Position numbers and translations under genes: made by a program. From contig NC_059075.1 of the NCBI RefSeq assembly GCF_020497125.1, positions 32,276,003-32,340,002 of the forward strand: a stretch of 64,000 nt of DNA, read 5' to 3'. The stretch comes from Mauremys mutica (lineage: Eukaryota > Chordata > Testudines > Geoemydidae). The notes below the pieces were generated by a model. It was not told the origin of the DNA, did no database searches, and saw only the letters and a program-made list of their open reading frames with translations. This document shows positions 23,790 to 35,287 of the stretch, in pieces. How positions within the stretch are numbered: the stretch's first letter is position 1; every line of letters starts with the position of its first letter.

Positions 23790-23960
23790 GAGCTCTTTAG
23801 GTTTACAAAGCACTTCACAGATATTAGTTAATTCTCACAACAGCCATATGAGGTAGGCAATTGTAAGTATTATTAAGATTTTGTCTCAGCTATTTTTTAG
23901 TAAAAGTTACAGACTGGACACAGGCAATAAACAATCCAGGAAGACCGAGCTCCCAGTACT
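23790..23960 (-). repeat. MIR/CORE-SINE-like repeat
   Basis: Contains TTACAAAGCACTTCACAGAT, TTAATTCTCACAACAGCCAT and ATGAGGTAGGCAATTGTAAG, the reverse complement of the MIR 3' part. Diverged. Confidence 0.65.
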
Positions 23961-24033
23961 GTAGTCGCAGAGTCATGTCAAGTCATGGAATCAGTGACCT
24001 CTGTGATCAACTTGTATCCTTAATTATTATCCC

Positions 24034-25107
24034 TGTCACGCTGTCTGGAGTGGTTCAGGCCATGAGTGCCCACCTCAGGTCAGATTGTCAAAAACACAGC
24101 AGAAAACTTGAACTGGTGGTATGTTCTATAATTAGATTTTACCAAGCCAGTAACAAATATAAACTCCTGGATCGCTATAACAAGTCCTACCATGAGTCAC
24201 AGACAGTCCCCTTAGACTCTGCAAGCTATTTTGCCACCCAGACAAACTGGACTTAGTGATAAATGATAACTTACACCATAAAATCACATAATATTCAGAA
24301 AAACAACAAGGAGTTCAGTGGCACCTTAAAGACTAACAGATTTATTTGGGCATAAGCTTTCATGGGTAAAAAACCTGGCTACCCCCTGATACTTGACATA
24401 ATATTCAGGTTACTTCTAGTCCCAAGAGACCAGTCACTTACCCCAGATCAACTGGTACCCTAGATCTTACAACAAAGACAATATCTGAAGCCAATCCTGT
24501 AATAAACTATCTAAAGGTTTATTAACTAGGAAAAAGAAATCAGAATCATTTACAGTTTTAAGCAAGCAAACAAACATATACACACAAATGAGTTACAAAT
24601 GGGATCCTAAGAGTAACAGAATTAAAGTGATCTGTTAATTCAAAGTGCCTTTCAGGGCAGACCCATGAGGTAACCCCAAGGGATCTCTGGCTTGTTTGGT
24701 TTCTCTGACCCTGTGAGAGTTCAAACAGCAATGAGAAGAAAAATCTTTATGTCAACTATTTTTATTTTCCTCTTCCAGCATTCAAAGCAATGGGATGAGG
24801 CTTTCTGCATGTACTTCTCCATGGGGTAATTAACAAAACTTTTGTCTTATAATGGCCGATTTACGTTTTGATAGTACTCCTGCATGGGGTGTGTGTGGGG
24901 GGCAGGAGGGGACACGACAATTCCTATGCCTTGGTTCACAAGTTCAGGAATACAAGTTCAGGAATACAGATATTGCAAGTGAGATTAATGCATGCAGCAA
25001 TTTACAAGCATTTTATAGTGTCTAAACACAAAATACATTTTTGTAAGACTAATACCTATTTTGAGCAAAACTAACATATAGGTGAACTGGACTGTTCTCC
25101 AGCTATG
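24034..25107. mobile_element. LTR, copy A (turtle LTR family)
   Basis: Starts TGTCACGCTGTCTGG and shares blocks in the same order with copies at 28665-29635 and 49789-51455: AGTCACAGACAGTCCCCTTA, AGACCAGTCACTTACC, GGTTTATTAACTAGG, GCATTTTATAGTGTCTAAAC and ACATATAGGTGAACTGGACT. The 3' end (TGCCAGCGTCACA in copy B) is missing here. About 1.07 kb including a 97 bp retroposon insertion. No internal retroviral genes are seen next to it, so it is probably a solo LTR. Confidence 0.75.
24299..24395. mobile_element. SINE-like retroposon with internal inversion, 13 bp TSD
   Basis: Flanked by direct repeats ACATAATATTCAG at 24286-24298 and 24396-24408, inside LTR copy A. The first part (AGTGGCACCTTAAAGACTAA...) is in one orientation, and the last part (CTGGCTACCCCCTGATACTT) is in the other relative to the family, so the copy is rearranged by inversion. 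Confidence 0.75.
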
Positions 25108-25751
25108 AGAATAAGCAAGAGTCACTCCACCATTAGATGGAAGCTGCAGGTCACGTAGCGCTAAATATGAACTTGGCAGAAAAACCAAATTGGTGGGGGA
25201 AAAGGTAGTAAACAACACTGCAGATCATAACATGAGGTAAGTAAGTTTCAAGTCTAAAATAGAACTGGCTGTAGCAAAAGAAGGTAAACAAGTAGGATGA
25301 AGATGATGTGTCTAAATACAGAATTGAAAAACAACATAAAGGTGAGTGTGTCAGTTAACAGCTGGCAGGTTAAAGAGACAAGTTGAGGAGACAGCTGAGA
25401 AGAGGGAAAGAAACCAAGATTCTGAGGGAGAACACAGGAGAGACAGTGCAGCATAGTCACCAGAGTAAGTATTCAGACACAGTTATAGTTATAGCTATAG
25501 TCACAGTTATAGTATAGTATTATCATGTATATGTGGGGGAGGGTGGGATTAGTAAAGATGAATGTGTGTGTTGTGTTGATTGTAAGAAGAATTTATATAT
25601 ATCTAAGACCTAAACAACATCTAAGAACTGCTGTCAGCGATCTGTGGAAGGCTGGCCATCTGAAGCAGGGCACATCACTTAGCATCCGTTCAAACTATAA
25701 GGCAATATGGTTTGGAGTGCTCTTTAACTTGTAAGGGATTTGTGTTTTTAG

Positions 25752-27164
25752 TAGGGCTGTCAAATAATCACAGTTAACTCATGCGATTAACTCAAAATTA
25801 TACACGATTAAAAATTAATCAGGATTAATTGCACTGTTAAACAATAGAATACCAATTGAAATGTATTAAATATTTCTGGATATTTTTCTACATTTTCAAA
25901 TATATCAATTTCAGTTACATAACAGAATACAAAGTGTACAGTGATCACTTTATATTATTTTTATTACAAATATTTGCTCTGTAAAAAATAGTATTTTTCA
26001 ATTCACCTCATACAAGTATCGTTGTGCAATCTCTATCATGAAAGTGCAACTTTAAGAATTTTTTTGTTACATAACTGCACTCGAAAACAAAAAAAATGTA
26101 AAACTTTAGAGACTACAAGTCCACTCAGTCCTACTTCTTGTTCAGCCAATCACTAAGAGAAACAAGTTTGTTTACATTTACGGGAGGTAATGCTGCCCAC
26201 TTCTTATTTACAGTGTCACCTGAAAGTGAGAACAGGCATTCACATGCCACTGTTGTAGCTGACATTGCAAGATATTTACATGTCAGATACGCTAAAGATT
26301 CATATGCCTCTTCATGCTTCAGCCATTGTTCCAGAGGATATGCTTCTATGCTGATGATGCTAGTTAAAAAAATAATTTGTTAATTAAATTTGTGACTGAA
26401 CTCCTTGGAGAACTGTATTTCTCCTCTGTTTTACCCTCATTCTGCCATATATTTCATGTTATAGCAGTGTAAGATGATGACCCAGCACATGTTCATTTTA
26501 AGAACACTTTCACTGCAAATCTGACAAAACACAAAGAAAATACCAATGTGAAATTTCTAAAGATAGCTACAGCACTTGACCGAAGATTTAAGAATCTGAA
26601 GTGTCTTCCAAAATCTGAGAGGGATGAGGTGTGGAGCATGCTTTCAGACGTCTTAAAAGAGCAACACTCCAATGCGGAAACTACAGAACCCTAACCACCA
26701 AAAAAGAAAATCAACCTTTTGAAGATGGCATCTGATTCAGATTATGAAAATGAACATGCGTCAGTCCATACTGCTTTGGATCGTTATCAAGCAGAACCCA
26801 TCATCAGCATGCACACGTGTCCTCTGGAATGGTGGTTGAAGCATCAATGGACATAATCTTTAGCGCATCTGGCATGTAAATATCTTGTGGCACCGGCTAC
26901 AACAGTGCCATGCAAGCACCTGTTCTCACTTTTAGGTGACACTGTAAACAAGAAGCAGGCAGCATTATCTTCTGCAAATGTAAACAAACCTGTTTGAGCG
27001 ATCGGCTGAACAAGAAGTAGGACTGATTGGACTTGTAGACTCTAAAGTTTGACATTGTAGAAAATGTAGAAAACACCCAAAATATTTAAATAAATGGTAT
27101 TCTATTATTGTTTAGCAGCACAATCAATCACATGATTAATTTTTTAAAACTCTTGACAGCCCTA
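25752..27164 (+). mobile_element. Foldback hAT element, 8 bp TSD
   Basis: Ends TAGGGCTGTCAA and (reverse complement) TAGGGCTGTCAA; direct repeats GTTTTTAG at 25744-25751 and 27165-27172. Beyond the ends, the left arm (25752 to about 26370) is the inverse of the right arm (about 26785-27164) for several hundred bp, with some deletions in the right outer part. Example: GTCCTACTTCTTGTTCAGCC near 26125 pairs with GGCTGAACAAGAAGTAGGAC near 27005. A transposase remnant lies at about 26545-27005. Confidence 0.85.
26545..27005 (+). pseudogene. hAT transposase C-terminal remnant
   Basis: Translation gives KIATALDRRFKNLKCLP and, further on, CPLEWWLKH followed by LACKYLVAPATTVPCKHLFS. The latter is the hAT C-terminal dimerisation region (Pro-Leu-x-Trp-Trp, then the Ala-Thr-(Ser/Thr)-x-Pro-x-x-x-x-Phe motif) as in ZBED-like proteins. 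In-frame stops at about 26693 and 26854 break it. It is the catalytic-core tail only; the DDE-like core is missing. Confidence 0.75.
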
Positions 27165-27539
27165 GTTTTTAGATTATTATTGTGTATGGGATTGTTTGCA
27201 CCAATAAACAGGTGCCTTCTTTGGGAACATTGCTTGTGTCAATCATTCGAGAGATTCCTTAGTTAACACAGGAGGGACAAGAGGTAGACTATCCTAGGGG
27301 AACCTTAATTCTGGTGTTGGGGGTAACAACACAACGGGCAGTGTTTGAAGCCCGGCGAATGCTGCATGCCCTATAGTGCTAAGCACCACAAATTACTATA
27401 ATAACTAAACTAACTAAATCTGTATTAAATTATGGGTACTATTAAAAATATTTATAAGACAAGTCCCAGCAATGCAAATGTGATACAGAAAGAAAAAAAA
27501 ACAACCAAGAAATGAAAACTGGCACACAAGAAGCTCTAA

Positions 27540-27839
27540 GGGCACGTCCAGACTACCCGTCGTATTGGTGGGTAGCGATCGATTTATCGGGGATCGATAT
27601 ATCACGTCTCATCTAGACACGATATATTGATCCCCGAACGTGCTCCCCATCGACTCCGGAACTCCACCGGAGCGAGCGGCGGTAGTGGAGTCGATGGGGG
27701 AGCCACAGATGTCGATCCCGCACCGTGAGGACAGGAGGTAAGTCGGAATAAGATACTTCGATTTCAGCTACGGTATTCCCGTAGCTGAAGTTGCGTATCT
27801 TACATCAACACCCCCCCCCCCCGCAGTGTAGATCGGGCC
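27540..27839. mobile_element. PIF/Harbinger-like MITE, 300 bp
   Basis: Ends GGGCACGTCCAGACTAC and (reverse complement) GGCCCGATCTACACTGC, each flanked by TAA (27537-27539 and 27840-27842), a TWA-type 3 bp duplication as for PIF/Harbinger elements. The body is CG-rich and has its own inverted segments: ATCGATTTATCGGGGATCGA, ATCTAGACACGATATATTG, and CGATTTCAGCTACGGTATTC against its inverse near 27775-27795. Confidence 0.65.
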
Positions 27840-27842
27840 TAA

Positions 27843-28305
27843 GTCTACTGGTGGTAAGAAGGAGTAAGTGTGTGCATCTCTGTTTGAGTATTGTGATGTG
27901 GTTGGCACTATGGAATTTAAGGATTAAATTCCAGCTGGAGCTTTCTCAAAGTCTCCAACAACCTGGCCCTGACTTTCATTTAGTTTCCTGGTGTTCAAAT
28001 GGACAATACAGTGTTAGTGAATCCATTATTGAGAGACTACCCCCCAAGCCTTTCTGGATAAACCAGTTTGATCAGGGGTAGCCCGTTGGAAACCTTAGGA
28101 GATCTTTATGTGGGAACTCTTGAACAAAGGAACTTTGAACTGGATACGACTTCCTGTGAGCTGAGAGGTCAGATGCTGACAGGGGGAATCAAACTGCGAG
28201 GCAGAGATTGCAGGGGTGCAGTCTGCTGTGCCCGCCCCCACTGCTGTGTGTGACCTAAAACTGGCAAGGAGAAGTCAAGGTTTAGGCAAGCTAATATGCA
28301 TATTA
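27843..28305. other. Intergenic, unclassified repeat-like sequence
   Basis: No gene. The part 27960-28260 has the look of an LTR fragment, but I cannot assign it. Confidence 0.35.
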
Positions 28306-28309
28306 TTAT

Positions 28310-28450
28310 GGTTCAGGGGATGGAGCACCAGGGTAAAAGTCAGGCACACCTGATTTCTAATCATGATTCTGGCATGGATTTGCTGTGTAGCCTTGGGCAA
28401 GTCAACTTAATGTCCCTGGCTCAGTCTCCCCACCTGTAAAGTAGAGATTG
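28310..28450 (+). repeat. MIR/CORE-SINE-like repeat
   Basis: Reads GATGGAGCACCAGGGTAAAAG, then ATTCTGGCATGGATTTGCTG, TGTAGCCTTGGGCAAGTCAA, CTTAATGTCCCTGGCTCAGT and CCACCTGTAAAGTAGAGAT, the MIR order in plus sense. Confidence 0.75.
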
Positions 28451-28514
28451 CGATGCTGGCAAGCCAGATGCCAACTCTTGTCCAGACTTCAGGCATTAAC
28501 TAAGAACTGTCAAA

Positions 28515-28628
28515 CTCATAGCTGGAGAACTGTCCAGTTCACCTATATGTTAGTTTTTCTCAAAATACGTATTAGTCTTACAAAAATGTATTTCATGTTT
28601 AGACTCTATGAAATGCTTGTAAAACCCC
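28515..28628. repeat. Inverted fragment of the LTR 3' region
   Basis: The segment is the reverse complement of positions about 25000-25100 in LTR copy A (for example GTCCAGTTCACCTATATG here against CATATAGGTGAACTGGAC there). It lies directly before LTR copy B, in opposite orientation. Confidence 0.75.
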
Positions 28629-28664
28629 AGATTGGCTGAGAGATCTATATTTATATTTCTCCAA

Positions 28665-29635
28665 GGGTAAACTCCTTAGACACTATAAAAGCATTACCAT
28701 GGAGCCACAGACGGTCTCCTTGGGTTCTCTGATCTATCTTGTCACCTAGGCATCTTTGTGATAGATGGTCCCCTACACCATGTATTACAGGATAATTCAG
28801 GTTACTTCCAGTCCCAAAGCCCAGACATTTACCCCAGGTTAACTGGATCTTAGATCTCACACCAAAAACAATGCCTGTAGCCCATCAGGTGGTAAACTAT
28901 ATAAAGATTTATTTAAAAAGAAACAAGAGAGTTATTTACAACATTAAAGCAGGTAAATAAACATGCACACAAATGAGTTTCAATCTTTAAGTTCAAAAGG
29001 TAATAGCAGCTTCTATAATAAGCAAGCCCTATATGTCCTGTAAGGCTAATCCAGGGATCTCTTGCTTATGCCCAGAAAACCTAGCACTCAAGAGTCCAAG
29101 CAGTTCCTCCTTGTTAGGGGGTTTTCCTCCCTTCCCCCATACTGCTTCAAACTGCCAACTCAGCTGATGGGAACAATGCTTTTGTACGTCTCCTCTTCAT
29201 TGTGAGGGAGAGGGAGGAGGCGCAGGAGCAAACAACAAAGTCTTTTGTCCTTTTTGATGTTTCATAACAGTTTGTCTGGTGTCGATGGGCTTACCTTTTG
29301 GGGCAGGACACAACACCTTCTGTTGGAGGACAGTATTTCACACTTAATGTCTCTCTCCTGTCTGGTTATTTATATGGTTACAGAGGCTTCCAATGCAAAT
29401 GCTCAAATATTACTTTACAATATGGCATACAAATGTTACAAGTGGAATTACTGCATGCAGCAACTTACAAGCATTCAATAAAGTCTAAACACTAAACATG
29501 TTTATAAGTCTAATACCTATTTTAACAATACTAACACACAGGTGAAACAGACTGAGTCCAGCTATTTGTCTGTCAGTATTCAAGTAAGGCACGGGGACCT
29601 TGGCATAAGCTGGCACCTGATCTGCCAGCGTCACA
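28665..29635. mobile_element. LTR, copy B (same family as 24.0 kb)
   Basis: Shares blocks with copies A and C and keeps the 3' terminus CTGCCAGCGTCACA. The 5' terminus is not clear; the element begins within the family near the ACTATAAAAGCATTACCATG block, after the inverted fragment at 28515-28628. Confidence 0.72.
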
Positions 29636-30570
29636 GGCAGGTCCTCCTTACACAGTGCTCTTCAAAGACAAAGTAGCCTTATGACCACACCTGAAGTTTT
29701 TAATCTACAGTTGCGTCAGCTTTTCATTTAAACCAGACAATACTTCTCTTGTCTTCTTCCCCACTCTGCAAATTAACAGAGATGAGGAACATCCACGTAA
29801 GTTAGATGTCAGGAGAGCACTGGCTTTTAACTAGGATGGGACCAAGTCCTTCACACAGTCTTCTTGTCATTATGTGTCTTATGTAGATCACATGAAGGGC
29901 CTAGTCAGTGTCAGCACAAATGAGGTCTCATTGGATAACCTCTTGCATTACAATAGCATACAGAGCAGTCAATATTCCACCTCTGCAAAGACTCTTGGCC
30001 CATTCTGCAAGGGCTCAGGCTGCATCCATTACTTTCTTCGGGGATGTTCCCATTCTGGACATCTGTAGGGTCCTCAGTAAATACATTTACTTTGCACTAT
30101 GTGGTCACAACAACCTCTAGATCGGATGTGAACTTTGGCAAAGTCATATTTCAATCATTATTCAAGTAGGCTCTGAACCGACCTCCAAACAGTACTGCTT
30201 GGGAGTCACCCGAGTGGAATACATGCCTGCAACAACGCGAACAAGAAAAAACAGTTGCTTACCTATTGTGTAACTGCTTTTCTTCCAGTTGTGGATGCAG
30301 ATATGTAGTCCATGACCTGTCCTCTATACTGGAGACTTAATCCACCTTCTCTGTTGTGAAGGAACTGATGGGGGGCTAGGGCAGTGGCAGCCCTTATATT
30401 GCCTTGGGAGGGGCCAGGAGGATGCGTAGGGTGCGTGAGCTACCCCAACAGGTACTGCTGTGAGGAAAAAGTCTGACTCTGGTGCGCTGAACACACCTAA
30501 GTGGAATACACATCTGCACACACAGCTCAAAGAACGGCAGCTACATAACAGGTAAGTAACCGTTGGGAGG
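29636..30570 (+). mobile_element. DIRS retrotransposon 3' end: tyrosine recombinase remnant and terminal repeat
   Basis: Plus-strand translation in changing frames gives EEHPRKLDVRRALAFN near 29785, then HSARAQAAS and VPILDICRV (about 30000-30080), which are the conserved His-x-x-Arg block and following helix of the DIRS tyrosine recombinase. Frameshifts and a stop break it. Downstream, 30252-30312 and 30502-30562 are inverted repeats of about 60 bp (GTTGCTTACCTATTGTGTAA against its inverse), consistent with the inverted termini of DIRS elements. The 5' part of the element is missing; LTR copy B abuts it. Confidence 0.72.
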
Positions 30571-32395
30571 TTTTGTTTTGGGTGATTTCTTTTTGTGTGT
30601 GCAAGATTTCTTGTTTATTATGTCTCAATGATTTTCAGAGCAAATCTGCTCCATTTACAAGACTTTTTCCTGACTTCCATCTCTGCAAACTCAACATGGA
30701 ATGTGAGAGTGCAACTGGATTCTTTCTAGCACTGATTTCATAAGAAGTAAAGATTAAACATATGGAACTTAGACAACAATTCTAATGATGTACGAATCAG
30801 ACTAAAATCCAATTCACTCACTGAAAGTTGTGTTGGCTCTGCAGGGCTAGCTGGAGTAAAACAGTAATTTAAGTTAGACTAAAACAATCTAGTCAGCAAA
30901 GTAAACAGATAGGATTTACAATATACAAGTGGCTTTTACAAAATATACTAATTTATTGGCTATAACTACACATTCAAGGCCATATTTAAAACCAGAGATT
31001 TACCATGGAAAGACCCTGCTGTTCTGTTATTAACTTTTCAGAATTAAAATTGAAGCCAGACACTGATCAAAGTCCATTTTAATAACTTCTTTATCTGTTA
31101 ATCAATAGTTCAACTACTTATATAAATTAGCTTGTTTCCATGTTAACCACTCCTACCTTTTGGTATATAGTGAATGTAATTAACTCAGTAACAGTATTTA
31201 GTTAAGAACAGAAGATGGAAAACAATCATAGGGCAGAGTTATTACTGCAATATACACCATCTGTCACGTTGCATTTCCTTTTTGGATGTCATAAGCCATT
31301 AGTACATAATGACCCCTCTGAAGTTTTATCTGTAGTTCCAAAGGCCCAACAGTGGAAGTGTCAAGTCACTGCACACAGATAAAATTAGCTTAGAGACAGA
31401 TTGTGCCATTTTAAAATTCTTTCTCAATTGACTGCAAGTAGAAATAAGAAATTACAAAATGGGGAGGAATGTTTCAACTTCAAATGCTATATTTTTGTCT
31501 GTTGTAGCTATGTCTGTGTACCAGGGCAGGGGGAGGGAGGGCCGAATTACCCTGTACCATTTATGGACTTGACACATGGTACTTTCCCCTTAGAGCAAGG
31601 GGGTATCTGGAAGGCAGACTGTGACTCTCTGAATCATGATCTGTCTTTGAGCTTGCTCCAGGGACAGCACAACGAATGCATTGCCCCTTGCTCGGGGGTA
31701 GGTTAGTTGCAGAACTCTCAGAATAGGATACATGTTTATTAGGGACATTAAATGAGTTTAAGTGGTCAGATTCTAGTAAAAAAGGGTCAAAATCTTGTTT
31801 GCACAATAGGGCACTCCTCTGACTTCAATTTGGTCCTAGAGAATAGATCTGTGGGACAAGATCCTTGATCTGAACACCTACATTCCTCTCTCCATGGTGC
31901 ACAGTGGAGAACAAAACTGTGAAAACTCTGTGGTGTCATGCAGAAGATAGTGGCAGAACACTACAGGAACTATGCATTGCTGACAACAGGTGTCAGCAGT
32001 GGGTATAATTGAACCCAACCTCAAGTACGGATCCAGGACAAACTGTGCTCAGAACAGTTTCAGAGAATGTGCTTCAACGCTATTGGGAGTTGAGCATGTT
32101 TTATTCCTAACAACTCTGAGTATGTGTTAGCCATGCTTTGTCCCAGGCTATGCCTGCTTTTGAACCAGTTCAAACGCATCCATTGCTAGCAGCAATTATC
32201 AGCAATAGGCAATTCTTGTGGTATAGACATAGGTTGTAGAAGTTATCCTCACCACTGTGTAGCCACCTCTCAAGGGGTCTGGCCAGTGCAGTTCTTCCCC
32301 CTGCACCTAAATGACATTATTTTCATTGGCATCCAAAACAGAACAGAGAGGGCACCATAACGGCTCCAAGGAGCTTACAGACTCCACAGGACAGG
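30571..32395. other. Intergenic, no gene seen
   Basis: Mostly A+T-rich; no gene or repeat recognised. Confidence 0.45.
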
Positions 32396-32397
32396 AC

Positions 32398-32980
32398 ACA
32401 GACTCATAGGACTGGAAGGGATCTCGAGCGGTCATATAGTCCAGTCCCCTGCACTCATGGCAGGATAAGTATTATCTAGACCATCCCTGACACGTGTTTA
32501 TCTAACCTGCTCTTAAAAAATTTCCAATGATGGAGATTCCACAACCTCCCTGGGCAATTTATTCCAGTGCTTAATCACCCTGATAGTGAGGAAGTTTTTC
32601 TTAATGTCCAACCTAAACCACCCTTGCTGCAATGTAAGCCCATTTGCTTCTTGTCCTATCCTCAGAGGTTAAGGAGAACAATTTTTCTCCCTCCTTGTAA
32701 CAACTTCTAAATACTTATGTCCCCTTCTCAGTCTTCTCTTCTCCAGACTAAATAAACCCAGTTTTTTCAATCTTCCCTCAGAGGTCATGTTTTCTAGACC
32801 TTTAACCATTTTTGTTGCTCTTCTCTGGACTTTCTCCAATTTGTCCACATCTTTCCTGAAATGTGGCGTCCAGAACTGGACACAATACTCCAGCTGAGGC
32901 CTAATCAATGTGGAGTAGAGAGGAAGAATTACTTCTTGTGTCTTGCTTACTACACTACTGCTAATATATCCCAGAATGAC
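32398..32980 (-). mobile_element. CR1 LINE 3' fragment
   Basis: Antisense translation gives [18 protein letters not shown] and [18 protein letters not shown], the CR1 RT C-terminus, followed by the 3' UTR (ACTGGAAGGGATCTCGAG on the plus strand near 32410). Truncated at its 5' side near 32980. A different CR1 subfamily from copies 1 and 2, judging by the 3' UTR. Confidence 0.88.
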
Positions 32981-33619
32981 AGAGAATAATGAAGGAGAAG
33001 CAAGACAATAGAAAGGGCAAGGACAGGAGTAACAATTTACAGGGTTACTCAGAGGGCTGGTACTTGGCTTGCCTTAGCAAAGAGGTGTTTTGTTTGTTTT
33101 CACTAAATGGATGCCTTAACTTGGTTAATTTTATGTAGGTGTCACAGCAGAAGTGAGTATTACGAAGGGACTTGAATGTGGGTGGAGGGCTTATGTAGCA
33201 GCTCTTCTTTTGGTTCTGCAGAAAAGGGAACATTAAATTACTACTGCTTAAAGCAGTGTTATTCCCCTGTGCACTCTGCAACATCCTCCTCCAAAAGAGA
33301 TCACAAAGACTAAATGACAGAACTGGAACAGTTACCCTGCCTGATTTGGTTGGGATATGGCGGGGGTTGTACAGGAAGAATTGCACTGTACTGTTGGGCT
33401 TTTCGACTGGAGTAGCAATTGCAGAGCTGCTCTGATGCATGTGACCTCATTGCCTCATGTAGCTCCCTGGCACTCAAGTCCAGCTACTTGCACTGAGTGT
33501 TTTGGACAGAATTTGGGCTTTGGAGAAGGAAAAAATGGGGAGGAAATGAATTCAACTCTGTTAAGCTCTCACAGGAGAGGACAGTAATTACCAAAGACGT
33601 TGGTTTCATGTTGATGAAA
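32981..33619. other. Intergenic, no gene seen
   Basis: Sequence beyond the predicted 3' end of TDP1. Open frames here are short and have no recognisable homology. Confidence 0.4.
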
Positions 33620-34083
33620 AATTAACAAAATTGCCTTTTATTCACTTTCTAACTTCAAAATGTACATACAAATCTCTTACTATGGTCAAGAGAGGCCCGA
33701 AAACAGTCCAAAAGAATACTAACAGATTTGAATATATTCTGGCTAAAAACAGTGGGAACCTCTGAACATAAGCTTACACTGTCATTTTAACACCTTCCAA
33801 AATGCAATGGCCACTACAATAAGAGTATATAAAATGGTAGTTTAAAATTACAGTGTTATATTTTTAGGACATCTATAAAGATCAATATGGCTACATATTC
33901 TCCAAGGATTCTCCCTTCCTCTCCTCCCCAAAACAATTCCTCAGTATTATTGACATGTGACATAAGAAGAAGCTAGTTATCCAGTGCACAACTCCACATC
34001 TGAAAATCAGAAATAATTAGTCTCACAGCTATGGTAGGAGGCTCAGCGTCAGATGCTGAAATCTCACAGTGGGTTCGATGCTT
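33620..34083 (-). other. TDP1: TDP1 3' UTR (predicted extent)
   Basis: Non-coding sequence following the TDP1 stop codon. The first AATAAA in the sense direction is at 33642-33637, followed by a T-rich stretch, so a 3' UTR of about 460 nt is predicted. I found no earlier AATAAA or ATTAAA between the stop codon and this site. The real cleavage site could also use a later signal. Confidence 0.6.
33637..33642 (-). terminator. TDP1: Candidate TDP1 polyadenylation signal AATAAA
   Basis: The plus-strand hexamer TTTATT reads AATAAA on the minus strand, about 440 nt after the TDP1 stop codon and followed by T-rich sequence. It is the first canonical signal after the stop. Confidence 0.55.
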
Positions 34084-34262
<179 letters not shown>

Positions 34263-34645
34263 CCCAATTGGAAGTTCAACTTACTGATAAAATTTACTGA
34301 GCTATTGCTAGCAGTGAGATACAAAGATACATTTTAAAAGGCCGTTGTTTTTCCCCATGGGTTGTTCTTTTAAATGTGGATATTGCAACCTGACCATTGT
34401 CCATTAACTATGATGGAGAGTACATTTAATACAGATCTTATAAATATTTCGATATCGCAAAGTTTGCTTTGGTCCATCCAGTGAAAATCAGGTATTGCAC
34501 AGATATTTTAATCCTACAGCAGCATAAAAGGAAGATTACAACATGGAGATATCAATATTTTTCACTGGGGCAGCCATGATTATATTGGGAAGAGAAGATG
34601 TTGTCAAGAGATCTGAGAGTGGACTTGCATGACATGAATGCCTGA

Positions 34646-34929
34646 AAAAAGAACAGGAGTTTTTTTTCTCTCCTGCTGGTAATAGCTCACCTTAACTGAT
34701 CACTCTCATTAGAGTGTGTATGGTAACACCCATTGTTTCAGAGAGAGAGAGAGAGTGAGTGTGTGTGTGTGTGTGTGTGTGTGTTCGTTCCTACTGCATG
34801 CATCTGATGAAGTGGGCTATAGCCCATGAAAACTCATGCTGAAATAAATTTGTTAGTCTCTAAGGTGCCACAAGTACTCCTGTTCTTTTTGCGGATACAG
34901 ACTAACACGGCTGCTACTCTGAAACCTGT
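34646..34929 (+). mobile_element. SINE-like retroposon, longest copy, 13 bp TSD
   Basis: Flanked by direct repeats CATGAATGCCTGA at 34633-34645 and 34930-34942. It begins with an inverted fragment (AAAAAGAACAGGAG, the reverse of CTCCTGTTCTTTTT at about 34877-34890), continues with CTCTCCTGCTGGTAATAGCT, a GA/GT microsatellite, and ends with TACAGACTAACACGGCTGCT. It shows that the family is longer than the roughly 125 bp copies elsewhere. Confidence 0.78.
34741..34784 (+). repeat. (GA)n(GT)n microsatellite
   Basis: A run of about seven GA units followed by about 14 GT units, inside the retroposon at 34646-34929. Confidence 0.9.
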
Positions 34930-35287
34930 CATGAATGCCTGAGTTCATGTCTCACCTCTGCTAATATTAAAACTTTGTATGTCCATCAGCAAGTCACACA
35001 GAGTCTTACAGTCACTCCCTATGCTTCCAAAAATAGAGGAGACAAACCTATCAGAACCTACCCTCGCAGGAGGAAGGAAAGTAAAGTGATAGAAAGGAGA
35101 GTCGTGGGAGTACTGGCTCTTCAACATGCTTCTCTCTTTCTCTCCAATTCTCCAAAATTCCTCAATAGATTTTCAAAAAGACTGGGGTTCCATACGAGTT
35201 TAAGATGGAACATGGATAAAAAAGGGTCGAGTCAGGAAGCTGCCACAATCCATGGCATGCTCCCCACAGATTTTCTATCAGACCTGT

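Larger units (their letters stand above)
25515..27265 (+). mobile_element. Candidate LTR, interrupted by the foldback hAT
   Basis: Flanks of the hAT at 25752-27164 join into a stretch ending with CACCAATAAACAGGTGCC, a polyadenylation-signal context like the R region of an LTR, then U5-like sequence to about 27265. The assignment is by appearance only; I cannot define the 5' end. Confidence 0.35.
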
